A stretch of 64,000 nt of DNA from Mycobacterium neglectum (lineage in GTDB: Bacteria > Actinomycetota > Actinomycetes > Mycobacteriales > Mycobacteriaceae): the NCBI RefSeq assembly GCF_002591975.1, contig NZ_NVQE01000001.1, positions 62,001 through 126,000 on the forward strand, in the 5' to 3' direction. The position numbers were made by a program, and so were the translations under genes. Shown in pieces: positions 47,394 to 55,825 of this stretch (position 1 is the stretch's first letter; every line of letters begins with the position of its first letter). Under the pieces are notes generated by a model, which saw only the letters and a list, made by a program, of their open reading frames with translations, did no database searches and was not told where the DNA came from.

Positions 47394-47559
47394 AACCTTG
47401 AGTAAACACCGCGCCGGGCTGGACAGTCAAGAGGAGACAGACGCCCACAGCGGCATCACAGAATCACTCCCAGATAAGGGAATGCGCTGATACAGGCGCT
47501 GCGTTACAGTTTCTGACACCAGATCCCGTCTCGAAATGGGACCTGCTGCACACGGTTTT

Positions 47560-47573
47560 CGCGGACGTCCGCG
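47560..47573. promoter_or_regulatory. 14-bp palindrome upstream of lipoprotein gene
   Basis: CGCGGACGTCCGCG is a perfect palindrome about 45 bases before the lipoprotein start at 47619. It could be an operator or the base of a leader hairpin. Nothing else was recognised in the 225-base gap from the SOS box, apart from the presumed promoter of this gene. Confidence 0.35.
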
Positions 47574-47618
47574 CCGACCGAAGATCACCACAACGGGAAC
47601 ACCAGTAAAGGACCGAAC

Positions 47619-47867
47619 ATGGCATCAAAGCGTCTGGGTCGTCGGATTTCGGCAGCGGTTGGCGGTGCCGCCATCCTCGCGATGATCGGCTTCACCGCTG
47701 CGTGCAGCACCGAAAGCGACGAGGCCCCCGAGACATCGACCACCACCACGACCACCACGACGGCGCCCCCGCTGACTCCGACCGAGAAGCGGGCACCCGA
47801 CGGCGGCGACATCTTCACTCCGCCGGTGACGGCACCGCGGGCGACCGTCAACCCGAGCCACCGATAA
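47619..47867 (+). CDS. Small Thr-rich lipoprotein
   Basis: An 82-residue putative lipoprotein. The signal is MASKRLGRRISAAVGGAAIL followed by AMIGFTAACSTESDEA, with lipobox TAAC and lipidated Cys at about residue 29. After that come a run of eight threonines (ETSTTTTTTTTAPP) and a short Pro-rich tail (FTPPVTAPRATVNPSHR). Thr/Pro-rich linkers like this are often O-mannosylated in mycobacteria. No globular domain is present, so the mature product is probably an extended, surface-anchored peptide of unknown role. It sits divergent from imuA' and ahead of a strong hairpin; a small membrane-associated gene occurs at the matching place in M. tuberculosis (Rv3395A), though I cannot confirm homology. 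Confidence 0.65.
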   Translation: MASKRLGRRISAAVGGAAILAMIGFTAACSTESDEAPETSTTTTTTTTAPPLTPTEKRAPDGGDIFTPPVTAPRATVNPSHR

Positions 47868-47888
47868 CTGAGCGACACCTAGACACTG

Positions 47889-47921
47889 AGGGCGGGTCCG
47901 AACACCGTTCGGGCCCGCCCT
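47889..47921 (+). terminator. Strong hairpin after the lipoprotein gene
   Basis: Fourteen bases (AGGGCGGGTCCGAA, 47889-47902) pair with TTCGGGCCCGCCCT (47908-47921) with one G-U pair and a 5-base loop. There is no long T-tract, as is common for mycobacterial terminators. It lies 22 bases after the lipoprotein stop and only 17 bases before the S53 protease ATG, so it could also be a 5' leader structure of the protease mRNA. Confidence 0.75.
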
Positions 47922-47938
47922 TAGATCGCACTGGAATC

Positions 47939-49543
47939 ATGAGTACGGTGACCGCTCGCCTGCTGTCGGCTGTGCTTCTCGTCGGAGCCCTGGCGCTCGC
48001 CGCCGACCTGCGCGTGGGCCAGGAGCCCCTTGATGACAAGCTCATCGAGGGCCCGTACGCATCGCTGCTTGCCGCGTCGACCGATCTCGGGCCGGCCCGC
48101 GAACAGAGCATCCAACTCACCGCCAGCCTCACCGATCAGTCGGAGCCGCAGGCCCTGATGGACTGGGCCCGCGAAAAGGCGCTGTCGGTCCAGTGGCGTC
48201 CCGGCGACGACTGGGTGGTCGTCGAGGGATCGCCCAATGCCGTCGAACGGGCATTCGACGTCTCCGTGCGCGACTATCAGGGCAGGAAAGGCCAGCACTT
48301 CTACGCCTCGCCGCATCAGCCTTCAGTGCCCGAGCACCTACGTGACGAGGTGTCTGAAATCGGCCGAATCCTCAGCTACACACCGCATCACATGTCACGT
48401 CCCGACCACTTCCCACTCGATGTCCCCGACCAAGGGTTGGCCCCCGACGCGCTGCTGAACACCTATAACGCCGACGATCTGGCCCGGGCCGGAATCACCG
48501 GCGAGGGGATCACCATCGTGATATTCGCCTTCGACGGTTTCAATCAATCCGACCTCGACAAGTTCACCACCACTTTCGGCCTGCCGCAGTTCACTCCGGA
48601 GGTGGTCGGTGGACTGCCCGGCGAATCACGCGGCGAGCTGTCGATGGATCTCCAAGTGGCACATGCCATTGCGCCCGACGCCCGCAAGGTCGTGGTGAAC
48701 GCTCGTCCCACCGTCGAAGGTGATGGCGGATATCGCAAGATCGGCGAGATGCTCGAGGACACCGACCGGCAGTTCCCCGGTGCGGTATGGAGCTTCTCCA
48801 TCGGCTGGGGCTGCGACAAACTCATCACCGCCGCCGACCTTGCTCCGATACGGTCCGCGCTGCGCACGGCCCAGAGCCACGGCACCACCGCCTTCAACGC
48901 CAGCGGTGATCTCGCCGGCATGGAATGCAGAGGCGGACAGGACTGGTCATCACCACCCAGCGAACAGGACATCGGCCTCGACTCGGTTGCCTCGCTGCCC
49001 GAGATGACCAGTGTCGGGGGCACCACGCTGTCCACCGATGCAAACGGAGCGTGGGTATCTGAACAGACCTGGTTTGATGTACCGCTGTCCCAGGGCACCG
49101 GTGGCGGCGTATCGACACTGTTCGATCTGCCGCCCTGGCAGCGCCAGGCCGCCCTCACGGTCCCGTCCGAACGCAACACCGGCAAGCGCATGACACCGGA
49201 CATCGCCGCGGTGGCCGACCCGTTCACCGGGGTGAAGATCGTGCTCGACGACCAGATCGTCGCCGGTGGGGGCACCTCGCAGTCGGCGCCCATCTGGGCC
49301 GGGCTGACAGCGTTGATGAATCAGTATCTGCTCGACAACGGCGGCACGCTGATCGGCGACATCAATCCGCTGCTGTACCGCATCGCCCAGGGTGCGCCGC
49401 GGCCCGCCTTCCGAGATATCACGTTGGGCGGCAACGCCGTAGACCTCGCCGCCCCGGGTTATGACCTGGTCACCGGACTGGGCACCCCCGATGTCGACAA
49501 CCTGGTTCGCAACCTGCAGATCGCCCAGAAGGTGTCGGCCTGA
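47939..49543 (+). CDS. S53 family serine-carboxyl peptidase (sedolisin/kumamolisin type), secreted
   Basis: A 534-residue sedolisin. A signal or anchor helix (LLSAVLLVGALALAADL) is followed by a prodomain (about 25-160, with the typical LDVSVRDYQG segment) and a catalytic domain (about 165-530). The S53 triad and oxyanion residues are visible: Glu233 and Asp237 in GELSMDLQ, Asp324 in NASGDLAG and Ser447 in GGGTSQSAPIWAG. The calcium-site region includes FRDITLGG and GYDLVTGLGTPD near the end. Such enzymes self-activate at acidic pH and act as extracellular endo- or tripeptidyl peptidases. The frame is open upstream, but the ATG at 47939 starts the signal. It is coupled (TGATG) to the zinc-ribbon membrane protein. 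Confidence 0.92.
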   Translation: MSTVTARLLSAVLLVGALALAADLRVGQEPLDDKLIEGPYASLLAASTDLGPAREQSIQLTASLTDQSEPQALMDWAREKALSVQWRPGDDWVVVEGSPNAVERAFDVSVRDYQGRKGQHFYASPHQPSVPEHLRDEVSEIGRILSYTPHHMSRPDHFPLDVPDQGLAPDALLNTYNADDLARAGITGEGITIVIFAFDGFNQSDLDKFTTTFGLPQFTPEVVGGLPGESRGELSMDLQVAHAIAPDARKVVVNARPTVEGDGGYRKIGEMLEDTDRQFPGAVWSFSIGWGCDKLITAADLAPIRSALRTAQSHGTTAFNASGDLAGMECRGGQDWSSPPSEQDIGLDSVASLPEMTSVGGTTLSTDANGAWVSEQTWFDVPLSQGTGGGVSTLFDLPPWQRQAALTVPSERNTGKRMTPDIAAVADPFTGVKIVLDDQIVAGGGTSQSAPIWAGLTALMNQYLLDNGGTLIGDINPLLYRIAQGAPRPAFRDITLGGNAVDLAAPGYDLVTGLGTPDVDNLVRNLQIAQKVSA

Positions 49544-51462
49544 TGAGCGCCCCAGGCATGATGGAGTGCCCGGTCTGCCAGATCGATGTGCCCGCAGGCG
49601 AATACTGCGGACTGTGCGGCGTCCCGTTGGCGGAGCACAAAAGTGGCGACGGCCCGCACTGGTTGCGCGCCCGCGCCTTCAGCGCCGCACCCGGACAACG
49701 TCTGCTGTCGCCGGCGCTGACGAGTTCTCTGTTCCCACACCTCCCGCCGCGGTCGCGCAAGGTGTTCCTGATGGGCCTGGTGCTGCTCGTGGCTGCCCTG
49801 ACCGTCGCGACGTTCATGCGCATGCCCGCCGCTCTCATCGCGATCGCCTCACTCGGCCTCCCGTTGCTATTCGCCTTGTACCTTCGGGAATCCGGTGTAT
49901 CCCGCGATATCCCACGCAGCACGTTGGCGCTGACGGTGACGCTCGGGGTCGTACTCGGAGTCGGCTGGGTACTGCTGACCGGTGCCGCAGTGGCCCGCGC
50001 CTACGGCGTTCCGCTTGGCGCGGGGATCGCCAGCGGACGAATTCTGCGCGACGGTATCGGGGTGCCGCTGGGCAGCATGCTGCTCATGCTGGTGCCAGCG
50101 CTGGTGGCCCGGTTCGCCTGGCGAGGCAACCGGGAAGCCTTGGACGGCTACGCCATCGGCGCGCTGGGCGCCCTGACGTTCACCGCAGCGGCCACCCTGA
50201 CCCGGCTGGCACCACAGTTCACCACCGGGATGGTCAACCGCATCCGTCCACTGGATGGACTGCTCGTCGAGGCCGGAATCCGTGGAATCGCCATGCCGCT
50301 GACCGCCGCCGCCGTCGGTGGCCTGATCGGCACCGCGCTGTGGTTCACTCGACCGCCGAGCAAGGTCGGTAAGAACCGCGGCCTCGTCGGGGTAACTCTC
50401 ATCGTGATCGCGCTGCTGGTGATCGCCGTCTATGTCGGGCTGGGCCTGGTCGACGTCGCCCGCTTTCCACAGTGGTGGCAGCTGGCACTGCACCTGACGC
50501 TCACCGGACTCGCGCTGCTCGCGCTGCGGATCGGTCTGCACCTGGCACTGTTGCACGAGGCGCAGGACGAGATGCACAGCGACGAAGCTTTGCTGTGCAT
50601 GGAGTGCAATCACGTGGTGCCCGACGCACCGTTCTGCGCACGGTGCGGTGCTGCCATGCACGCGTCGTCACGACGATCACGCAGGACGCGGCGCGAGGAA
50701 CGTCCGATTCGGGTCACCGAGGAGCCCGCCGACGGAGAGATAATCGTCGGATTGCTGCCCGGCTACTCGCTGCAATCCGGCGCGTTCGAGGTGACCCAAC
50801 CGCCGAAGACGTCGTTCCGAAAAGTGGTGCTGGTACTGGGGATCGCGATCGTCGTGCTGGCAGGCGGCTTGGTCGGCCTGTCCGCGGCGATCTCCAAACC
50901 CGCGCCCAAGTACGTCTGCCCGCCGGACTGTGGGAGCCCGCCGATGAACCGCGCGGTGGAGATCAACCCCCGGTTCACCGCCGCCGACGGGGCGTTCTCG
51001 GTGTCGTACCCGGTCGAGGGGGCGGCCTACGAGGTCACGAAGAACGACAACGGGATCACCGCGGTACTGCAGGCCGGCGATGGTGGCACCATGCAGTTGT
51101 TCAGCCGTCCCGCGGCCGGGCTCACCCCGAAGGAGATCGCCGTCGAACTGGTGAACCAGACCTTCCCGGACACCAGGACCGCGTACGAGATCCCGAACAC
51201 GTTGGTCGGCTATCAGCACGGATATGGGCTGGCCGCCGATTGCTGGCCGCAGGGTGCGATGACCAGCTACTCGCGGATGCGCGTCATCGTGATGGTCGCC
51301 ATCAAGAACGATCTGGCCCTGGTTGCCGCCGCGGTCGGCCCGTACCGCGCCTTCGGACCGGACTTCGGTTCCGGTAAGCCCTCGGCCGCCAATCTCCAGT
51401 TGGCACTGGATATGGGCAAGTACGTCAACAGTTTCAGCTGGCGCGGCGACCCGCCCCGGTAA
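49543..51462 (+). CDS. Zinc-ribbon polytopic membrane protein of unknown function
   Basis: A 639-residue protein with two zinc ribbons and about eight to nine hydrophobic helices. Ribbon 1: Cys9-x2-Cys12 and Cys22-x2-Cys25 (MECPVCQIDVPAGEYCGLCG). Six or seven helices follow (about 70-345), then ribbon 2: Cys352-x2-Cys355 and Cys365-x2-Cys368, a basic cytoplasmic stretch (SSRRSRRTRREERP), one more helix (VVLVLGIAIVVLAGGLVGL) and a C-terminal extracytoplasmic domain of about 190 residues with a CPPDC motif. Paired ribbons flanking a membrane core suggest a regulatory or sorting role. The N-terminal helices recall PrsW-type or rhomboid-adjacent proteins only loosely; no protease motif was found. 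It starts on the protease stop codon, so the two probably work together. Confidence 0.75.
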   Translation: MSAPGMMECPVCQIDVPAGEYCGLCGVPLAEHKSGDGPHWLRARAFSAAPGQRLLSPALTSSLFPHLPPRSRKVFLMGLVLLVAALTVATFMRMPAALIAIASLGLPLLFALYLRESGVSRDIPRSTLALTVTLGVVLGVGWVLLTGAAVARAYGVPLGAGIASGRILRDGIGVPLGSMLLMLVPALVARFAWRGNREALDGYAIGALGALTFTAAATLTRLAPQFTTGMVNRIRPLDGLLVEAGIRGIAMPLTAAAVGGLIGTALWFTRPPSKVGKNRGLVGVTLIVIALLVIAVYVGLGLVDVARFPQWWQLALHLTLTGLALLALRIGLHLALLHEAQDEMHSDEALLCMECNHVVPDAPFCARCGAAMHASSRRSRRTRREERPIRVTEEPADGEIIVGLLPGYSLQSGAFEVTQPPKTSFRKVVLVLGIAIVVLAGGLVGLSAAISKPAPKYVCPPDCGSPPMNRAVEINPRFTAADGAFSVSYPVEGAAYEVTKNDNGITAVLQAGDGGTMQLFSRPAAGLTPKEIAVELVNQTFPDTRTAYEIPNTLVGYQHGYGLAADCWPQGAMTSYSRMRVIVMVAIKNDLALVAAAVGPYRAFGPDFGSGKPSAANLQLALDMGKYVNSFSWRGDPPR

Positions 51463-51499
51463 GGCACCTTTCGTCACGTCGTGCTTCGGCAATGCCAAA

Positions 51500-51523
51500 T
51501 GGTGACATTGACAAATGTCACCA
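51500..51523. promoter_or_regulatory. Perfect palindrome, candidate operator of the esterase-BVMO operon
   Basis: TGGTGACATT and AATGTCACCA form perfect 10-base arms around a 4-base loop, 43 bases before the first gene of the operon. TTGACA (51508-51513), a consensus -35, is inside it, so a bound regulator would block or remodel the promoter. The MerR protein encoded last in the operon is one candidate; a TetR or GntR protein elsewhere is another. Confidence 0.7.
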
Positions 51524-51566
51524 ATAGGGGGTGTACTCATCGTGCGCTCGACCAATGGAGGTCCGA

Positions 51567-52547
51567 ATGCCCGAGCAGTCCCTTCCCGCCCGTGGATCGT
51601 TGCGATCCCGCGGCGCCGCCACGATCAGCAGCGTGACATTGCGGCAGATCAGCGCGATGTTGCCACCGGAGCGAGCCTGGGGACTATGGGCTTCGCGTCA
51701 GATCGTGGCGCGTGTCATGGACACCTTCGGGCCCTCACTGGCGGGCACCCGGGTCGAGCCCGTAGACGTCCGGCTCGCCGATGGCCGCAGGGTGGTCGGG
51801 GAATGGGTGCGCGCTGACCCCGGAAGCATTGGCGAGAGTGCCATCTACTACATCCACGGCAGCGGTTACGCCCTGTGTTCACCGCGAACCCACCGCAGGC
51901 TGACCGCCTGGCTGTCCCGGCTGACGCGACGTCCGGTGTTCTGTATCGATTACCGGCTGGCTCCGAAGTACCACTTCCCCACCGCCGCCGACGATGTGCG
52001 CGCGGGCTGGGACTGGTTGCGCACCGAATGCGGCCTCGACCCCGACCAGATGGTCATCGCCGGTGATTCCGCGGGTGGCCACCTCGCCGTAGACCTTTTG
52101 CTGCAGGCCCGTGTCCCGCATCCGGCCGCGATGGCCTTGTTGTCCCCACTGTTCGACCTCACTTTCGGGCTGGCCCGCGCCCGCGAGGCGCTGCGGAACG
52201 ACCCGGCAATCAGGGCCTCGGATGCCGCGAAGCTCATCGGCTTGTATTGCAGCGGAACAGATCTGGGCCATCGCCGGCTGACCCTCGATGTCGCAGGAGG
52301 CCGCCGCATGCCCCCCACGCTGATCCAGGCCGGCGGCGCCGAGATGCTGCGGGCCGATGCTCACGCCCTCGACGCGGACATCCGTACCGCGGGCGGAACC
52401 TGCGAACTCCAAGTGTGGCCGGATCAGGTTCACGTCTTCCAGGCGCTTCCACGGCTGACACCCGAGGCGCGACCGGCGATGCGCCGAATGGCAACGTTCG
52501 TCTCACAGGCGTTGCACGACAACACCATCGACCAGGCAGCGGGGTGA
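51567..52547 (+). CDS. HSL-family esterase/lipase (LipR/LipU-like)
   Basis: A 326-residue hormone-sensitive-lipase family hydrolase. The oxyanion motif HGSGY (variant of HGGG) lies near residue 108, followed by FCIDYRLAPKYHFPTAADDV. The nucleophile elbow is AGDSAGGHLA, and the His/Asp partners are near MLRADAHAL and WPDQVHVFQAL. The ATG at 51567 has a strong GGAGGT ribosome site. It cleaves short-chain acyl esters. In M. tuberculosis a similar gene (lipR) stands in the mymA operon beside a BVMO and an SDR, as here. It overlaps the SDR gene (GTGA), and heads the five-gene operon. Confidence 0.9.
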   Translation: MPEQSLPARGSLRSRGAATISSVTLRQISAMLPPERAWGLWASRQIVARVMDTFGPSLAGTRVEPVDVRLADGRRVVGEWVRADPGSIGESAIYYIHGSGYALCSPRTHRRLTAWLSRLTRRPVFCIDYRLAPKYHFPTAADDVRAGWDWLRTECGLDPDQMVIAGDSAGGHLAVDLLLQARVPHPAAMALLSPLFDLTFGLARAREALRNDPAIRASDAAKLIGLYCSGTDLGHRRLTLDVAGGRRMPPTLIQAGGAEMLRADAHALDADIRTAGGTCELQVWPDQVHVFQALPRLTPEARPAMRRMATFVSQALHDNTIDQAAG

Positions 52548-53386
52548 CGTTTGTGGGCCTGTTCGGACCGTCGAAGAAACGCAGCCATGACGCCGCGGCA
52601 GTAGTCACCGGCGCGGGCAGCGGCATCGGTGCGGCATTCGCCGTCGAACTCGCCAAACGAGGTGGCCGCGTGGTGTGTAGTGACATCGACGAGAACGCCG
52701 CCCGCACAACCGCCGACGCGATCATCGCCGCCGGCGGTGAAGCGACGTTGCTGCGCTGCGACGTCTCGCAGATCGACGACGTCACCGCGCTCGCCAGCCA
52801 GGCCCAGTCCTGGTTCGGCGGCCCGCCGACCGTGGTGATCAACAACGCCGGAGTGGGTGCGGGCGGCCTACCCATCGGCGAGATGAGCCTCGACGACTGG
52901 CAGTGGGTACTCGACATCAACCTCTGGGGACCGATCTACGGCTGCCATGTCTTTGCGCCCATCCTGCGCGAGGCCGGATATGGCGGAATCATCAACGTCG
53001 CCTCCGCTGCGGCGTTCGGCGCGGCACCGGGGATGGCCGCCTACAACGTCAGCAAGGCGGGCACGCTGTCGTTATCCGAGACGCTGGCCGCCGAACTGTC
53101 CGGAACCGGCGTCAACGTCACCGTGCTGTGCCCGACCTTCGTCAAGACCAATATCGTCGACGCGGGCCGGATCTCGGAGCGGTCAACGCAACTGGCCGAT
53201 CGGCTGATGCGCTGGACCGGGTTCTCTCCCGAACGGGTGGCCCGCACCTGCCTGGACACCCTCGACCGCGGTGGCCTCTACTGCATGCCGCAACCCGACG
53301 CCCGAATCGGCTGGGGCATCAAACGTCTCACCCCGACGGTGTACACCCGCGCCGTCGGCCTCACCACCCGAGTGACGACACCGTAG
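52544..53386 (+). CDS. Short-chain dehydrogenase/reductase
   Basis: A 280-residue classical SDR. Nucleotide site TGAGSGIGAAFAVELAKRGG, with CSDIDENAAR after strand 2 (Asp, suggesting NAD preference), NNAG motif VVINNAGVGAGG, catalytic Ser in NVASAAAFG and Tyr-x3-Lys in AAYNVSKAGTLSLSE. It is similar to SadH-type reductases of the mymA cluster, which act on alcohols/ketones in lipid modification. The GTG start at 52544 overlaps the esterase stop (GTGA); a longer frame starting in the esterase is a shadow. It lies 10 bases before the ferritin-like gene. Confidence 0.9.
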   Translation: MTFVGLFGPSKKRSHDAAAVVTGAGSGIGAAFAVELAKRGGRVVCSDIDENAARTTADAIIAAGGEATLLRCDVSQIDDVTALASQAQSWFGGPPTVVINNAGVGAGGLPIGEMSLDDWQWVLDINLWGPIYGCHVFAPILREAGYGGIINVASAAAFGAAPGMAAYNVSKAGTLSLSETLAAELSGTGVNVTVLCPTFVKTNIVDAGRISERSTQLADRLMRWTGFSPERVARTCLDTLDRGGLYCMPQPDARIGWGIKRLTPTVYTRAVGLTTRVTTP

Positions 53387-53396
53387 GAGGATCGAG

Positions 53397-54317
53397 ATGG
53401 CCATCAACATGGACGTGATGCTCGACAAGATCAAGGACCGGCAGTGGGCGCTGGCCGACATCGATTGGGATGCGCCGGGTGCCGAGATGATCACCGACGA
53501 ACAGCGGCCCAAGCTCAAGGCCTTCATGGCCGACCTCTGCTGGATCGAGAACATCGGTGCCCGCGGCTTCGCGGCGCTGGCCAAGAAGGCCCCGACGCCG
53601 ACGATCGCCGAGATCTATCGCTACTTCCACGCCGAGGAACAGCGGCACGCCAATGCCGAACTCGCGCTGATGAAGCGCTGGGGGATGCTCGAAGACGGCG
53701 AGGTCCCCGAACCCAATGTCAACATCCGCCTGGCGATCGACTGGCTGGACCGCTGGGCGGACGATATGCCGCTGTCGCTGCTGGGCACGGTCATTCCGAT
53801 GCTCGAGGTGGCGCTCGACGGCGCTCTGCTGAAGTTCCTGCTCGACGAGGTACACGATCCCGTGTGCCATCAGGTCTTCGAGAAGATCAACAACGACGAA
53901 TCTCGGCATCTTGTAGTCGATTTCGAGGTGCTCGACATGATCGGTCACGCCAAGATCCGGCGGTTGCTGATCGACTTCGTGGGCCACAATGCCACCCCGG
54001 GTCTCATCATCGGCGCGATCATGGGTGCACCGCTGATCAACCGGATTCGCAACGAGATCACCGCGATGGGCATGGAGCCCGAGCGGCTGTACAGGGCAGT
54101 GAAGCGATTCAAGGAACTCGGCGATCGCGGCCAATACACCCACCGGGTACCGACTTACCTGTTCCTGCGGCGCTATGCCGGGGTGGTGACCAACCCGCGT
54201 CATCCCTACCATCTGCTGGCCAACTCCATGGTCTGGATCTCCGACCGGTATCCGCGGCCGCTTTTGCCCTCGGTACCGAGCTGGGTCAAAGAGGTCACCC
54301 ACGAGCCGGCGGCCTGA
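53397..54317 (+). CDS. Ferritin-like di-iron protein (metal-dependent hydrolase PF10118-like)
   Basis: A 306-residue all-helical protein. It shows a plausible four-helix di-iron pattern: Glu in CWIENIGARG (about residue 52), ExxH in YFHAEEQRHANAEL (about 80), Glu in IPMLEVALDGALL (about 141) and ExxH-like NNDESRHLVVDFEVL (about 168). These match the E-(ExxH)-E-(ExxH) scheme of ferritin-like oxygenases and related ferritin-domain proteins. The last 80 residues (RIRNEITAMGMEPERLYRAVKRFKEL) are an extra helical domain. It could be an oxygenase, desaturase-like, or the predicted metal-dependent hydrolase family. It has a strong AGGAGG ribosome site and overlaps the BVMO start (TGATGATG). Confidence 0.72.
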   Translation: MAINMDVMLDKIKDRQWALADIDWDAPGAEMITDEQRPKLKAFMADLCWIENIGARGFAALAKKAPTPTIAEIYRYFHAEEQRHANAELALMKRWGMLEDGEVPEPNVNIRLAIDWLDRWADDMPLSLLGTVIPMLEVALDGALLKFLLDEVHDPVCHQVFEKINNDESRHLVVDFEVLDMIGHAKIRRLLIDFVGHNATPGLIIGAIMGAPLINRIRNEITAMGMEPERLYRAVKRFKELGDRGQYTHRVPTYLFLRRYAGVVTNPRHPYHLLANSMVWISDRYPRPLLPSVPSWVKEVTHEPAA

Positions 54318-55825
54318 TGATGAGCACCCACATCTACGACACACTCATTGTCGGTGCGGGATTCAGCGGCATCGGCGCGGCGATCAAACTCAGCCAGGCC
54401 GGCGTCGACGACTTCACCATTCTGGAGCGCAGCGACCGGGTCGGCGGTACCTGGCGGGACAACACATACCCCGGTGCGGCCTGCGATGTTCCGTCTCTGC
54501 TGTATTCGTACTCGTTCGTCAAGAACTCGTCGTGGTCTCGGGCCTACTCTCCGGCTGACGAGATCTGCCGCCACATCGAGGACATGACCGCGAAATTCGA
54601 CATCGGACGCCGGATCCAGTTCGGCGTTGAAGTCAACGGTCTCGACTTCGACGAGAAGACCGGCGTCTGGGCGGTGAAGGTAAAAGATAAACGCTCCAAG
54701 ACTTTTCATGCACGCACCGTCGTGCTGGCATCGGGTCCGCTGCCCGACCACAAGGTGCCCGACATCCGCGGTCTTGACACCTACCGGGGACACACCATCC
54801 ACAGCGCGCGGTGGGACCACGACTACGACTTCGCCGGTAAGCGAGTCGCCGTCATCGGCACCGGCGCCAGTGCCGTTCAGATCGTGCCGGAGTTGGTCAA
54901 GCAGGCCGAGTTCGTCAAGGTCTTCCAGCGCACGCCGGGCTGGATGCTGCCACGACTCGACATCGCCACCCCGGCTGCGGCACAGACTCTGTTCGCCAAA
55001 GTGCCTGCCGTTCAAGAGCTTGCGCGTCAGGCCCTTTACTGGGGCCACGAGATCACCGCGACCGCAATGGTGTGGAATACACCGCTGACGGGGCTGGTCG
55101 CCAGATTGGGCAAGGCCCACCTGCGCAGGCAGGTGTCCGACCCCTGGCTGCGGCGGCAGCTGACACCGGATTTCACCCCGGGTTGTAAGCGGATGCTCGT
55201 CTCCAGCGACTATTACCCGGCGCTACAGCAGGACAACTGCAAGCTCATCGACTGGCCGATCGCCACGGTCAGTCCGGTGGGCATTCGTACCAGCGACGGT
55301 GTCGAGCACCATCTGGACTGCATCGTCTTCGCCACCGGTTACGACGTGCATCTGACGGGGCCGCCGTATGAGGTCACCGGTATCGGCGGCCGCTCACTGT
55401 CGCAGGAGTGGGCAGCGGGTGCGCAGGCCTACAAGAGCATCAACGCCAACGGCTATCCGAATCTGTTCTTCATGACCGGTCCCAACTCGGGGCCAGGCCA
55501 CAACTCGCTGCTGGTCTACGTCGAGGGCCAACTCGACTACGCGGTCAACGGCATCACCACGATTCTGAAGGAGAACCTGAAGTATCTGGATGTGCGCAAA
55601 GAGGTCCAGCAGCGCTACAACGAGCGCATCCAGCAGCGCCTGATCAAGACGACGTGGATGTCGGGATGCAGCAGCTGGTATCTGACGGCCGACGGCTTCA
55701 ACGCTTCGATGTACCCCGGCTTCGCCACGCAGTATCTTCGTCAGATGCGCGACTTTCGATTCAGAGACTACGTCGCCGTGGAACACGGCGTGCGCACTGG
55801 CAGCAGCGCCCGCTCAAGCGCATGA
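54317..55825 (+). CDS. Flavin-containing Baeyer-Villiger-type monooxygenase (MymA-like)
   Basis: A 502-residue flavoprotein. First Rossmann motif VGAGFSGIGAAIKL, then ERSDRVGGTWRDNTYPGAACDVPSLLYSYSF (FAD region, family-typical). The BVMO fingerprint FxGxxxHxxxW appears as YRGHTIHSARWDHD. Second Rossmann motif VAVIGTGASAVQIVPEL (NADPH). The late FATGYD motif (IVFATGYDVHLTG) completes the FMO signature set. It inserts oxygen into a ketone or oxidises a heteroatom using NADPH. It resembles mycobacterial MymA/EthA-class enzymes; EthA relatives activate thioamide drugs. It is preceded by the ferritin-like gene (1-base overlap) and followed by the MerR regulator (ATGA overlap). Confidence 0.9.
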   Translation: MMSTHIYDTLIVGAGFSGIGAAIKLSQAGVDDFTILERSDRVGGTWRDNTYPGAACDVPSLLYSYSFVKNSSWSRAYSPADEICRHIEDMTAKFDIGRRIQFGVEVNGLDFDEKTGVWAVKVKDKRSKTFHARTVVLASGPLPDHKVPDIRGLDTYRGHTIHSARWDHDYDFAGKRVAVIGTGASAVQIVPELVKQAEFVKVFQRTPGWMLPRLDIATPAAAQTLFAKVPAVQELARQALYWGHEITATAMVWNTPLTGLVARLGKAHLRRQVSDPWLRRQLTPDFTPGCKRMLVSSDYYPALQQDNCKLIDWPIATVSPVGIRTSDGVEHHLDCIVFATGYDVHLTGPPYEVTGIGGRSLSQEWAAGAQAYKSINANGYPNLFFMTGPNSGPGHNSLLVYVEGQLDYAVNGITTILKENLKYLDVRKEVQQRYNERIQQRLIKTTWMSGCSSWYLTADGFNASMYPGFATQYLRQMRDFRFRDYVAVEHGVRTGSSARSSA

